64,000 bases of DNA from contig NW_019775468.1 of the NCBI RefSeq assembly GCF_001039355.2, positions 159,620-223,619 of the forward strand. Reading direction: 5' to 3'. The notes below the pieces were generated by a model. It was not told the origin of the DNA, searched no databases, and was given only the letters and a program-made list of their open reading frames with translations. Position numbers and translations under genes: made by a program. This DNA is from Lingula anatina. Lineage: Eukaryota; Brachiopoda; Lingulata; Lingulida; Lingulidae. Positions 37,957 to 50,489 of the stretch are shown here, in pieces; positions within the stretch are counted from its first letter, which is position 1, and every line of letters starts with the position of its first letter.

Positions 37957-38230
37957 CCTCCATTTTGAAGACCACAAGGATCAACGTAGACATCAGGTCA
38001 GGTGTTCAAGAAGCGTTGCTGATGTTCTTTTAAAAACTTTCAGTCTACAGTTAACTATTTCCAAGAAAACATTTATAAGCGACAGTTTCGCAGTTCCTCC
38101 ATTTTGAGGACTCCAGAGATCACGTAGACAACAGGTTAGATATTCAAGAAGCGTTGATGATTTTCTTTTGAAAACTTTCAGTCTACAGTTAACTATTTCC
38201 AAGAAGACATTTATAAGCGACTGGTAAATT
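37957..38230 (+). promoter_or_regulatory. Duplicated upstream repeat of vWA gene 2
   Basis: Two tandem units of about 135 bp (37957-38096 and 38097-38230). Each has CCTCCATTTTGA, 'ttcaagaagcgttg', and 'ctacagttaactatttcc'. Single related copies precede gene 1 (32456-32560) and gene 3 (43180-43325). Confidence 0.85.
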
Positions 38231-38276
38231 TTGACAACAGCACGTTGGGGCATGCCACACATAGCAGTGACACTAG

Positions 38277-38286
38277 TATATATAAG
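38277..38286 (+). promoter_or_regulatory. Probable TATA box of vWA gene 2
   Basis: TATATATAAG lies 42-51 bases before the start codon, implying a short 5' UTR. The equivalent site reads GTAAATAAG in gene 3 and is lost in gene 1. Confidence 0.6.
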
Positions 38287-38327
38287 TAGCTTGTTGAACA
38301 GACCAGTTACACGCCTTATCCTGAAAG

Positions 38328-40672
38328 ATGAAGACGCTGTTTTTCGCTGTTGTGATTTTTGCCGCTTTCTTTGTAAGCTCCACAGGTGAGAATAATCCTA
38401 TCTTCATGCCATGTTAAATTCTAGGATTTGGTGTCGCGAGTCCAACAGTTGAGAGAATTAACAGCAGGCACAGAGAAAAGCTAAAGACGCACAAATCACG
38501 CTTAAATCAGGCTTACATTTAGCAAACGCTTACTGATTCTTTGGAATTTCTCAAAATCTTTTCCTTAATTACCAAGATACATCGTATCCAGAACGACTCA
38601 ATTGGTTCATTTGACAATGAGAAGATTTTTCACCTGCTGTGACAACGTTCTGTCTCTGCAATCTGGGTGCAATTTGCTATATCTCATTTTAATCTATTGT
38701 ATTTAATAAATTCCTTGTTTTTTACTTTTTGTTGAAGCGGTCAGCTCAGTGGACAGCATTGCCAAGACAATGTTAAATACAATCACCAACCTCGTTGCAC
38801 CGCCAACATGTTACAAAAAATACTGGGATATCGTCTTCATTTTAGACAGCAGCGGCAGCATCGGCTCATCTAACTTTGCTTTGGCAAAATCTGCCGTTAA
38901 GGTGTTGTATATATTGTCGTTCTATATCATAAAAGCGACATCGAAACAACATTTAATAACACTTAAATTTCAAACTTTAATTTAAGCTTTAATTTTAAAG
39001 TCTAATAAAACAATTGAAGGGTTGCTATTTTCAAAAGTAATCGCTACATCAATTAAAAAAGAAATGCAACCATATTTATCGATTAATACATAATCGATTA
39101 TTTTACTTAGGCGGGGGGGTATTGCCAAGCAGATAATTGAATATGTTTTGATAGAGCGAAATCTTACTACGAACGATGAAGAATGTCAGAAGTCTAGTAT
39201 TGCTAGCATTTCATACTTTGCGCATTTTTTCAGAGTGTTGCGGCACTTATCAGCGTTCTCTCTCCCATTGGCTCTGGTAAGACCAGGGTAGCTGCCATAC
39301 GGTACGCGTCAGATGTTGATGTTCAGTTTAACTTTGGTTCTCTTGACTCACTATCATTGGTCAGGTGGGGACTGGGTGAAATAGCTTACGTAGGTAAGCA
39401 ATGTGCGTTGAACTCGATTTTTTAAAAAATGAGTTATCAAAATCTTCGTTCACAGGACTAAGCTCGAAAAATAATGATGTAGAAAGATTTTATGGTGCAT
39501 AATATTTATCTCCAAAGCACCAAGTATCTACCGGGTTAGTACTTTTTGGACAGAACTAATTCAGGCCGAATTTTCAAAGGATGAACATGCTTCGCTGACT
39601 TGAGCAACTAAGCAGTTGTTATTATAATGGGTGCTGTTATGTGATGCTCTGTATCATAAACGGGTTCATCTAAAATTGAAGGAAATGACACTGCTAATGG
39701 CAACATTTTAAAACAAATTTTGGTAATGTGTAAATGTTGTTTTATAAGAGCAAGAATTGTTTACCTGATTTTAAATGTTATTGATAATGCAATGTTAATT
39801 ATATTTGTGTCGCATGAGATTGTTCAGCAGGTGTTTGTGATTATTCATTCTGATTCCCGTTGAAACTGGACTGGTTTTACTTACTGAATAAAAACCGAAC
39901 AGGCTAATAAAGTAACATGGATAGCGAAAAAAGGTCACAAGAAACTTGATTTGTTTGCATACATTTGCCATAAATGAACTCATGGATAACAAGGGCGTTC
40001 TATAATGGTAAAAGCGTTGATTTAAAGTTGATTTTAACCCATTTTCTTTAAAGATGGAATAACTAAAACCAGTCTTGCCCTAAAGAAAGCCGCAAATATG
40101 TACATGGTTCGTGGTGATCCAGGCAATGCTAAGTTTATCTGGTTGGTAACGGATGGGAAAGCCAGCACCGGTTATGACCCAATATTTTGGGCAAATGTCT
40201 TGAAAAGAATTGGTAATTAACTCTACATTCTTCATAAATCCAGATATTTATTCACTTATGTTTTAAACACAGTATAAAAGTAGATAACTAGTTTTAAATG
40301 AAATGTAGTTTACTTAGCATTTATGAAACTTAGTATTTGGTAGTGCAAAATGTGTTCCACTGAACGATTTACCTGTGAACCATCACTAAAATGTGTTTTA
40401 TGCAATAATTAATTAGTCAACAGAGCTTGTACAGAAGATTCTTCATACAGATTAACACGTTTTGATCAGTTTGGATCAAATATGCGTCACATAGCATGTT
40501 TCATGCACACATTTTCATTCTAGGGGTAAAAATATGCGTGGTGGCAATTGGTACCAGCGTTGACATGACAGAGATCAGAGGCATAGCGTCCCCGGACTGC
40601 GTCTTCTCTGGACTCACCTTTGCCTCCTACAGTCAAATTGCTGCCAAGGCACTGGCCTTAGCCCTGGCGTAG
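38328..40672 (+). CDS. Secreted von Willebrand A domain protein, array gene 2 (5 exons, 229 aa)
   Basis: The only array member that is fully sequenced and has the compact C-terminus. Exons are 38328-38385, 38738-38901, 39234-39393, 40054-40212 and 40524-40672, with phases 1,0,1,1 and exactly 230 codons including TAG. The signal peptide is MKTLFFAVVIFAAFFVSST. The linker is about 12 residues shorter than in genes 1 and 3. The vWA domain starts near residue 48, with MIDAS residues visible as D56-S58-S60, a Thr in DGITKT (about 131) and D161 in TDGKAS. Three cysteines occur: C44 just before the fold (unique to this copy), one in KICVV and one in DCVFS. The protein is almost entirely one vWA domain, with no transmembrane segment. 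An AATAAA at 41097 probably ends the transcript. Ligand unknown. Confidence 0.92.
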
Positions 40673-41096
40673 TCCTACTCATAACCAACGATGTAACATG
40701 CCACTTAACAATTGTCCACCGTGCTGTTATACGGAGTCGTTTATGAAGAGATGAAAAATTTACCTTGGAATGTTTATATTTCCCAAACATTCAAACTCCA
40801 AAGATGCTGTCTACCATAGATTATCAACATTCGAATATCTTTCAGTTATAAACCTAGTCATTACGTTTTGGATGGCCAAGGGTTTAGATATTCACTCTTC
40901 TTTTCTCATCTGTAATGACATTACCAAAGCGGACTCTACATTCACAAGGAATGCATCGTGCACTATTGCAACGAAGGGGACAGAAATACACATTTGTCAA
41001 TTATTCTACCAACATCTTCCTCTCTAACTTACTTTAAAATGTTTAGTTTCTATTATTTGATACGTGCATTTTACATTGATGGGGATGTTGTGTGGA

Positions 41097-41102
41097 AATA
41101 AA
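41097..41102 (+). terminator. Polyadenylation signal of vWA gene 2
   Basis: AATAAA about 425 bases after the stop codon, in a context ('ggggatgttg...gaaataaa') that is also conserved 3' of gene 3. Confidence 0.65.
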
Positions 41103-41661
41103 GGTTTACAAATCTACATAATGTTTTTTAAGTATCCATTTCTGTATTTCGATATTGCCCGTGGAAGGGTTAATGTCTCCATTAAGATGTGCTGACACAT
41201 TAAAGAGGTATGGATTCTGAATCGTTCCATTTCTTAAGTTAGCGTTCGTTGATGCAATTGCAAGATTTCTACCTCTAAGTGAATTTAAACATTAAATACA
41301 TAACATTTTGGATGTGTGCCGAGCGGTGCCATTTTGTTAATTAATGACAATGGCGTTAAGGAAGTAGAATGAGTCCACGATCTCTACTGTGATACCTACG
41401 CGTGCAGCAGACCCCATAACATACGGAAGCCACTCAGAATACTTACACATTAACTCACTGGTCACGTATTGGGTCTGAAAATATTTCATAGGAAATGACC
41501 AGGTAAAGCCAATCCCGGGAAGTAAACATCCTGGATCAATATTTCACCAATATTGCCCTAACATTAGACACCTTGAAAGTGCTTGTTAACAGCTCTTGCG
41601 CCCAACGTACTCGCACATCAACAGCTTTTCTGATTCCTACTCAACGCCTATTGAAGGTGTG

Positions 41662-41883
41662 TTAGACCCCATTTCCAGAGATTAGATCGATCTACTTTAG
41701 ATCGACCTAACTCTCTGGGGGTTCACACTAAAATAGCTGTCAGCCGAGCGGGCACAATAGTTAATTACCCCCTTACAGCTTGTAGTAGGCGGGACGGACA
41801 TTTAAGCCGGATTATCTGACAGTAATCTAGTGAGACTCCCCGCGGGGATAGATCGATCTAAAAGCTCTGGGAATACGCCCTTA
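41662..41883. mobile_element. GATCGATC inverted-repeat element, family A copy 4
   Basis: The most complete copy: flanked by TTA on both sides, ends GACCCCATTTCCAGAG and CTCTGGGAATACGCCC, sub-terminal AGATCGATCTA on both sides, and inner CTGTCAGCCGAG and TCTGACAGTAATC. No coding capacity. Confidence 0.88.
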
Positions 41884-43179
41884 ATCAGCTCATCTGATTG
41901 CATTCAACGAGAATGTCCGCGGTGCTGGATTGACCTGCTTGTATGTAGAACGGTAGTTTCATTTGGGAATGAGCCCATAAAATGTCGCATGGCGGGCAAT
42001 GGTATGACTCTTTTCTAGAATTTTTCCTGGAATTTACAAACATCTTAAAGAGGCTTTGTCTCATGTTATAGTCTTCATTGTTAGACCAAAATTCCCTTTG
42101 CCTGTTTTATCTTTAAACGAGATTTTAGGATATCTAATAGTACATGTATGTATGAAACTAAGGTCTGAGAAGCTTTCGAACTTTACATTTCTCCGGCGTA
42201 CATGTGCTACCGGTATATATTCATGCATGGATATTGTCCCAACAGCTCTGAAAGTCTGAGAGATTTTCATTAGAAAATTTATTCTTATTTCACTTGAGTG
42301 ACATGTAATTTTTTAGCATATTTCAATTTTTATAGAATCATATATTTATGTTTAATCGAGATAAAAAGAGAATAACGTAAAAAAAACTATAAAGAAGATT
42401 ACTTACTTTGTTTAACTGAATGTACTGCATCTATTAAACAATTAAAGTTTTAACTTTATTAAAATGTATTACGCACACACAAAAAGAAGAAAAACACGGA
42501 GAAGATTGGAATCCAATTGAATACACATATAATGAAAAATTCAGTGACTTGGAAACGCATTAAATATAACAGCAATCATTAGGAAATAAACCAGTAAGCT
42601 GACAATTAAAGATTCTATATTTGCTGTAACATTTTTTTGTTCACGTTTGGTGTCGTTATGAAAAGTCCTATCTTTAATGGCGCTTTACGTATGCATTAAG
42701 ATATCTTCACATGGAAAGTGGTGGTTATTGACAGAAGTAAAGAATGTTACTATAAAAAGTTATCCACATAACTCTATGTGGTAGCTGAAGAATGTATCAA
42801 CACACATGACATTGTGAGGCCTTTTCATCACTTAGTCGACAGAGAAAAATAAAGAACTCGAGATTAAGCGTGAAATGGGCAATTTAATCCACTAATTTGT
42901 TTTTAATGGCTTGTTTAATTGATTGCATCAGGTCGCTTAACTACATCAAACTTAAACTTAAAATTCTGTCATGCCCTTATGCAGTGTTTTGAACTGTCTT
43001 TCAGATAATACAGTATAAAGCACTCATATATTTATTTTCTTTTACGAATTCAAAATAAATCAGTTATATTTAAATACATAAACAGAAAACATTGGTAAAC
43101 AAATTATTGGATAATCGCACATGTAATCGCATGCTTTAATAGTCAGACAACATTAACTTTTAAATCCTCATGAGCACTT

Positions 43180-43325
43180 CCTCCATTTTGTGAACCACAG
43201 TGATCACGTAATTATGAGGTTAGAGATTCAAGACGCGATGCTTTATGTTCTTTAAAAACTATAAATCTACAATAAACTTATTTAAAATTCCAGGAAGACG
43301 TTTATTTCGTCGAAGCGACCAGCTT
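43180..43325 (+). promoter_or_regulatory. Upstream repeat of vWA gene 3 (single diverged unit)
   Basis: It matches the units before gene 2: CCTCCATTTTG, 'attcaagacgcgatgc', 'ctacaataaactta'. The proximal flank 'acacgttgggacatgc...ctagcagtgacgcaag' continues to the start codon. Confidence 0.75.
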
Positions 43326-43436
43326 ATTTTAACAACAACACGTTGGGACATGCACAATTTACATCTAGCAGTGACGCAAGTGTAAATAAGTAGCTAGTTG
43401 AACAGACTTTAACCAGTAACAAGCCTTATCCAGACG

Positions 43437-45836
43437 ATGAAGACGCTGTTTTTTGCTGTTGTGATTTTTGCCGCTTTCTCTGTAAGCTCTACAGGTGAGA
43501 ATGATCCTATCTTCAAACCCTGTTAAATTCTAAGATTTGGTGACACGAGTCCAACAGTTGTGAGAAACAACAGCTGGCACAGAGAAAAGTTAAAAACGCA
43601 CACATCACGCTAGGCATAAATGTAGCAAATACTTAATGATTTTTTTTTAATTTCTGAATTTTTTCCCCTTAATTACCAATGTACATCGTACCAAGAACTA
43701 CTCATGTGTCCCCGCAATCTGGATGCATTGTGCTGTTGTTCATTTTTAACCTATGGTATTTATGAGCACTGTCCAAGACTCAAATATTCTGTTTTACTGT
43801 TTTATTTTATTTTATTTTATTTTATTTTATTTTATTTTATTTTATTTTTTATATATTAATTTTTTGCAGCGGTTGGAATTGGTTATGCTGGTCAAAGCTT
43901 TTTCCAAAGCACTCGCGAAGAGGACACCGTCGCCAGGCGAATGTCAGATGAACTCAGCCACCTCATGGCGCCCCCGATATTTCACAAAAAATACTGGGAT
44001 GTCATCTTCATTTTAGACAGCAGCGGCAGCATTGGGGCATCTGACTTTGGTTCGGCCAAATCTGCTTTACAGGTGTTTATATATTTATCATGTACATTTT
44101 CATTTAAATGACATTAAAACAACATTTACCAATAACACTTGCTTTGATTTTAAAGTGTCATGAGACATTTGATGGTTAGTCGCTATTTTCAAAAACTTGC
44201 GAAACTATTGTATTATCGCTATATCAATTTAAAAAAAGAAATGCATTTATCGATTACTATATTTTTCTTTTTTTTTAATTGCAATTTCATTTTACTGCAA
44301 AGCAGACAATTAAATTTACTGCATTAGTCAAAAATGTTTAAAGGTTAATATCTTCTTTTATGTAAATTATAGTTAAAATTATAACAAGCATTTCATACTT
44401 TCATATTTTACGTCAGAGCATGGCAGGGGTTATCAACATCTTCTCGTCTATCGGCCCCGGCAAGACGAGAGTAGCTGGCATACGATACGCCTCGTGGGTT
44501 GATGTTCAGTTCAACTTTGATGTCCATGATTCATTAGGAGAGGTGAATAGTGCGCTGGGTGCTATTCCTTATGTAGGTAAGCAACGTATATGTGCTCCAC
44601 CTTTGACTTACTAAAGATACATTTAAAGTAAAATTTATGCGATAAAAGCCAATCAAATATCAATTATGTGTTTTTCAGACCGTATTTTCTAAAATGACGG
44701 AACATGCTTCACTGACTTGAGCAAATGGCAACTAAAAGAAAGAGTAAAATACTACACAACAAAATTAGCCTCATGCACGGCCTCTCGAATCTTTACCTTA
44801 TAGTGTGTGCTTGTGTGAAAATTGCTTTCTTATTTGATAAACGGCACATCCTTCCACCTCAGCTCCCTCCCACGGTGAAGAGAAAATGTTTTTCGTTTCT
44901 CACACAGTTCAAGATGCACATGTTTTTTAAACACTTTTATCTACTTCTATAATAATGATTTTTCATATCCTCGAATAGAAAAACCGAAGGCCTTTATCAA
45001 GTCCATACAGGTAATCGACTACAAGTTTGGTAGGACAGTTTTCTGACTCGTTTATCACAATTACAGAGAGAGAGTATCGAGAGGCGAAACTGTTAGAATG
45101 ACTATTTTACCCTGTTTTACCCATTTTCCTTTCAGGTGGATTCACTAAAACCCGTCTGGCACTAGAAAAAGCCTTAGATATGTACCTGAATGACGGCGAT
45201 CCCGACAATGCCAAGTTGATCTGGCTGACAACTGACGGAAAGTCCAGCTTTGGTTACGATCCCATTGCTATAGCAACAAACCTGAAGAACATTGGTAATT
45301 GGCTTCATCATGAGTCCAGATTATTAGTTTAAAATGAAGTCTGCGTAATTTTTGCATTTGTGAAACTTACCAAGATATTGAGTGTAGAGTATGTTTGCAG
45401 CAGTGAAAAGCGTGTTGATAAATCCATGGAACGACGAACCAAAAACTAAACTGTATTTAATGCAATAACAAATACGTCAACAACAGAGCTTGGAAAGAGA
45501 AATAGTTCACAAAAGTAGCATGTTATTGATATGTTTGGAGCATTATTAACCACTTTTCAAGCAAATGTTTGCATTTCAGGAGTGCAAATATTCGTGGTTC
45601 CGGTTGGTACCAGTGTGGACATGACGGAGATCAACGGCATGGGCTCGTCCTTTTCCCGCGTCTTCTCCGTACCCTCCTATTCATCTTACAGACAAGTAGC
45701 CTCCATGGCACTGTCTTATGCCTCACAGTCGAAGGATCTACGCATGCCCGGTGGCGAAATTAGAGGGGGGGCCGGACCAGCCGAACACCCCCTTTCAGTC
45801 TCTAGAAATAACTCACCCCAACAAACTCTATCTTAA
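43437..45836 (+). CDS. Secreted von Willebrand A domain protein, array gene 3 (5 exons, 278 aa, extended C-terminus)
   Basis: Exons are 43437-43494, 43870-44072, 44417-44576, 45136-45294 and 45580-45836, with phases 1,0,1,1 and 279 codons including TAA. The signal peptide is MKTLFFAVVIFAAFSVSST. MIDAS residues are intact: D69-S71-S73, a Thr in GGFTKT (about 144) and D174 in TTDGKSS. Unlike genes 1 and 2, the mature protein has no cysteines: KICVV has become QIFVV, and the later GCVFS/DCVFS position has changed. Reading continues about 35 residues past the point where the paralogues stop (KDLRMPGGEIRGGAGPAEH...QQTLS). Whether this tail is a real acquisition or a lost stop codon cannot be told from sequence alone. 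Intron 1 carries a (TTTTA)9 repeat. AATAAA lies at 46108. Confidence 0.92.
43801..43845 (+). repeat. (TTTTA)9 microsatellite in vWA gene 3 intron 1
   Basis: Nine perfect pentanucleotide units ending 24 bases before the exon 2 acceptor, so it takes the place of the normal pyrimidine tract region. Confidence 0.95.
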
Positions 45837-47247
45837 AATTCTACCACAAATAACTAACATTGGAGTACACTCTGCCATTAAATATAGGAAAGCAATGGCT
45901 TTTCCAATGACAGCCCTTTTCGATAATCTCATTACCACCTCCGGCTCCATGATCACAAGGGACGCATGTTGTATTGCAGGTATTGAGCATAAGGAAAGTG
46001 GATAATTCTTCAGCCTGTTTACCAACATCCTTCTCTAAATCACTTTTAAATTCGCAGTTTCTGTAACTTCATACGTACATAACACATAAATGGGGATGTT
46101 GATCAGAAATAAATGTTTGCTACACTTCATAAAGTTTTTAAAGTAGCCATTTCTTTAGGTTAATGATTGGGTTAACTGGTGTATGGGACTGTTTACCTTT
46201 CTATTTAGAGGTGTTAAAACACATAGAATGAAATAATTCTGAATTTTTTTATTTCCTAAGTATTTGGTAGCTGATACAATTACAATGTTGCTAAACCTAA
46301 GTGAATTAAGAAATCAATTATAAAATGCTCGAATGTTTGGTAAGTGACAACAGCGCAATTTTGTCAATCAATTACAATGACGTTAAGGAAGTAGAATGAG
46401 TTCACACTCTCTACTTCGATTATAACACATGCGGCAGACATTAAAACATACGGTAGCCGCTCAAAATCCTCTATTGTTAACTCACTGGTCACGTATTGGA
46501 TCTGAAAATATATCATAGGAAATGACCAGGTAAAGCCAATTCCGTGATGTAAACTTCCTTGATCAATATTTCACTAATATTGCCCTAAGATTATGTACTT
46601 TACAAGTACTTGTTAACACGTCTTGTCTCCAACGTAAAACGGCTTGCACGAGCTTGGGTATTGTCCCAATGGCTCTGAAATTCTGAGAGTTTTTCATAAA
46701 AACTTTTATTTTTTTATTTCACTTGATTGACATTTAATTATTCAACATTTATCATTTTTTGTAAAATTACATGTTTATGTTTAATCAAGATTTAACAAAG
46801 AGAGAATAACACAAATAAAAAACAAAAAGAGGCGATTACTTTCTCTGATTACATGAATATACTGTATCTGTTAAAAAGCTGAATTCAATAAATTACATTT
46901 AAAAAAAAACATGGAGATAGGAATCCAGTTGAATAGACGCTCAGTAATTCAATGACTTGGAAACGCTTTAAATATTACAAAAATCAGGTGGTAATTAACC
47001 AGCAGACTGGGAGTTAAGGATTGTTTCTTTCCTTCAGCATTTTGTTGTTCATGTTTGGTGTCGTTATGGTATCACCTTATAAATTTACCAATCCTACCGG
47101 CATCATTTAAATTTTTTCCGTAGGATGAAAACGTAGCAACCGGCCTTGGTCAGTGTAACAACGTGGATATATTAAAGTAGACACCAGCTGTTCCTTCAAT
47201 GATCCTCAGAATTTGAAATAAACAGAAATATTATTTTGAGTATATGG
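45837..47247. other. Convergent intergenic region between vWA gene 3 and the LamG/sushi gene
   Basis: It holds the 3' UTR of gene 3 and, from about 46160 to 47060, sequence paralogous to 41180-42660. This marks the right edge of the array's duplication unit. No other exons or RNAs are recognised. Confidence 0.6.
46108..46113 (+). terminator. Polyadenylation signal of vWA gene 3
   Basis: AATAAA about 270 bases after the stop codon, in the same local context as the signal after gene 2. Confidence 0.65.
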
Positions 47248-47504
47248 TCAGTATGTGCGCACGTATTTATTTGACTTCGGAATGCGCGCGCAGTTGACCT
47301 TATGGCAGAGTCGCCGTAGGTTCCGCCTCAGTGGTTTGAGGTGTCTGTGAACGGAGATCAGGTCCAGTGCCACTATGGCGAACACCGTCCCCAGAAGCAA
47401 GGCGAGACCAAACGTCCCTATGACCGGCGCTCCTGGAGCCTCTTTGGGATTTTCTGGGTGCCGTCTTCTCGCGACCTTCAGTGTTTGTACCTCCTCGGCG
47501 TTTT
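47248..47504 (-). CDS. Membrane helix and cytoplasmic tail exon
   Basis: It encodes a polar linker with ARRRHPENPKEAPG, the hydrophobic run IGTFGLALLLGTVFAIVAL, then a basic tail (HRHLKPLRRNLRRLCHK) ending KYVRTY. No recognised signalling motif. Confidence 0.88.
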
Positions 47505-50449
47505 CTGTTATGATGAAAAAATAGCAAATAAACGACATCACTGTGAGAAAAATAGAGACTGTTCCTTCTTCCTTTGGTGGCATATACATTAGAATCTTTA
47601 CAAGTACGCGCTAAAGATTGATTTTTATGAACCACTTCAATAAAAATGAACACGGAACAAATAAGGTCCGTGTGCAAAGATGTAAAATGGATTGAGTTAA
47701 TTATAAAATATATGCGTTAGAAGATCCAAATACTCTTAATGGCAACCAATGAAAGAAAAGAAAACAACTGACATGGCACCATAAATGCTGTCAATATTTG
47801 TAAAGACGCTGTTTCAAAACAGAAGATAATGCTTATCTATATTTCCATAACCGACCTACCTGTGCAGGGGGGTATAATTTTGCTCCATTTGCCGGTGCTC
47901 CTGCACGTGATGCTCCTGCTGGTAGTGCCATCTATAAACGTGGTGTTCCCAGTACAAGTGAACATCACTAGGGTACCTTGGCTGTACTGGACGTAACTGG
48001 CGTTATGGACCGTGTTGGGTACGTCCTCCACCAGGGCACAGCGGGCGGGCGCTGAAACAATACACAGGCAACGGAGTGTAAACATAAAAATATAAATTGC
48101 CCAGTATAATTGCTAAACATGTATAATGGCAATACTTTTACACCATTTATTGCTTCTTTTTTAAAAAAGGCTGTTATGAATTTACAAACCAACCAACAAA
48201 TTCACGAACAAACGAGCAAAACAAACATGAATACCATACAAAGGCGTATATTATAAAATAAAGTCGTTTGGCTTAAATTTAATATGTTCTTATACGTATC
48301 CTTTGTCTTACCTGGGGTTGAGGTAAGCGCAGTCTCCGTCAATGTCGTATTAGCTCCTGTCAACAGTGTCGTTACCGTAATTACCGTGGACTGGGCGTCT
48401 TCTAATGTCACACTTTCTAACCCGTACTGAGAAAAGCTATCAGTAGTGCTTGATGTTTGGGTAAAGTCACTTCCCTCTGTTCCGTTTATATAATATTGCA
48501 CAGCCGTCGAATTAGGCATGTTCTCATAAGAAGAGTTTGTTGACAGCCATTTTGGATTTTCGGACATGTCTTCAGACGAGCTTGCGTACTGCAGAGAGGA
48601 CATGCTTGATTGAATAGCCGTATATTGTGTTACAGAGGCCATTATCGCGTCCTGCGTTTCGGACATTTCAGACGCGACATGTGTTTCGGATGCATTTGCC
48701 CTTGACTCCCAGGGCAATTGGCTTGTCGTGGCATAGACTGACGAGTGCAATGTCTCCAACATATTCTCACTGTAGTTTCCGTCGTGCAATGTTTCTTGGG
48801 CGACAGTCGTGGATGAATGAAAAGTTGACGAAAATACACCAGACAACGTTGACGGTAATGATTGTTTTGGTGTCCTGAGCGAGGCAGACGTCAATGACGG
48901 TGTGGACATCAAACTTTTGGCGGGAAGTGGAGACGACGGCATCTGAGCGGAAGATGAGACGTCATCAGAAAAGCTGGGAGAAGAAATGTGAAGGGAGTCA
49001 ACCGACGGGGATTTGGTGGAAAACGTTGATACAACAGACGATAACTTAATCGCAGACGATGTTCCAAGAGAAGAGACTCCTAATTGTGATAGAGCAGACG
49101 ATGACATTTCCGTTGATATTTCAGAAACTGGCCATTGAGATGAGGAAAACTGAGCAGTAAGAGACGTAGTGTGACCAAAAGATATTGTGTCAACGCTTTC
49201 AGTAGTTGCAATTGGCGTGACAGTTGATGGCGTCTCTTCTTCCGTAATGGAAGAAAGGGAAGACGGTGCTTCTGTTGGCAATGTCGTAATTGGATCAACA
49301 GTTGGGTGAGACGCTAAGGTGGACGTTGGTTCCGGGGGTGGAGAGAGAAGGCCGCATGCGTATCCTGGAAATGAGAGATGCACACGTCACAGGTGTAAAC
49401 AAGCAAGCTTCCTAATCAACAATACAGACGAGACAAAGGGGAGTGTTTAGGGCTTATACTGTAGCTTCTAATATGGAATTTATCAACAGATAAACCCACT
49501 GCATATAGACCCTACATTAGGCAATTAGATATACTTATTTATGGAATCTTGGGCTTCTCAAGGAGTCAGAAACATAAATGTGTACGGGAAACACAAGCAT
49601 TATGTTGAACTCTAACACGTGTTTAAAACACACGGATGGAGATTTTACGTCTCATAGATGTGAATCAATGGCAGGACAAAGGTTCTATTAACATACCTGG
49701 GGGCGGATGCGCTGAACACAGCTTCCAGGCTTCACGGAGCTCATGAACAGTGAGTGCCACGTCAAAGACCACAAAACAAGCCATTTTCCCCCGAAAGCGC
49801 ATACTCGTTTCTGTGCAGCACGTGCCATGAGCACGCCGCGCCACGTGAATGTCACGTGAGGTCTCCAGTGACCTTGGGACGATGTTTTGTGACGTAAGCA
49901 ACGTTTCGTTTTTGTATAGTTTTACAACTTCTTGCGCTTTAGAGTAGGTGGCTGCCAAAAAGCTCCACTGATTGACGGGAAGATCCCATGGAGAACTGGA
50001 AACGAAGTCTCTGTGAATTGTCGTGCCCCGTGGAATTGTGTGAAATTCGTAATGGCCGCCCCATTTCCATATCATGAACCCATTTAAGGCACCTGTTGGG
50101 AACTCATACTCAAATATCGGAAAGTCGTTGTCATTCTCCGGGTATACCACAGACATTATGGTCAGGGCGTCCGTGACATCCAGAACGCCGTTGTTTGGTA
50201 TGGTACCGTAGGCGCCACTGTTAAAGTGCAATGCCAGATCATTGCCGCCGTGGGGTCCGCTGGCGGTGGTCACTGTCCCTGTGTACACCATGTGGTTGCC
50301 GTTGCCTGACAGGTCCAGAGCTTCTGCAGGGTCTCCCAGCTGCCAATGACCGACTGGGCAAGGCAACTGAACTGTAAATAAATATTTGGGGCAATGATTT
50401 TTTATAGTCTCCTTCGTTTTTCAGAGTGCCACAAACGTTTTTTTTTATA

Positions 50450-50489
<40 letters not shown>

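Larger units (their letters stand above)
35256..38327. other. Intergenic region between vWA genes 1 and 2
   Basis: It contains a fragment of a family A end near 35425, two family C inverted-repeat elements (35774-36100), an orphan copy of the array's 5' flank (37034-37380), and the duplicated promoter repeats of gene 2 (37957-38230). No exons are visible; the open frame across 37993-38262 is made of the promoter repeats. Confidence 0.65.
40673..43436. other. Intergenic region between vWA genes 2 and 3
   Basis: It contains the 3' UTR of gene 2, then a flank (about 41180-42660) homologous to the 3' flank of gene 3 (about 46160-47060). A family A element at 41662-41883 lies within it. The 5' flank of gene 3 follows. 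No other exons. Confidence 0.65.

Noticed and set aside
37993-38262. 89-codon frame with an internal repeat of about 45 residues
   Set aside because: The repeat is the duplicated vWA upstream unit read on the opposite strand; it is promoter DNA, not a repeat protein.
42056-42270. Overlapping ~68-codon frames on both strands between vWA genes 2 and 3
   Set aside because: No homology to the vWA exons and no domain; they lie in the duplicated 3' flank, where gene 3's flank does not keep the frame.
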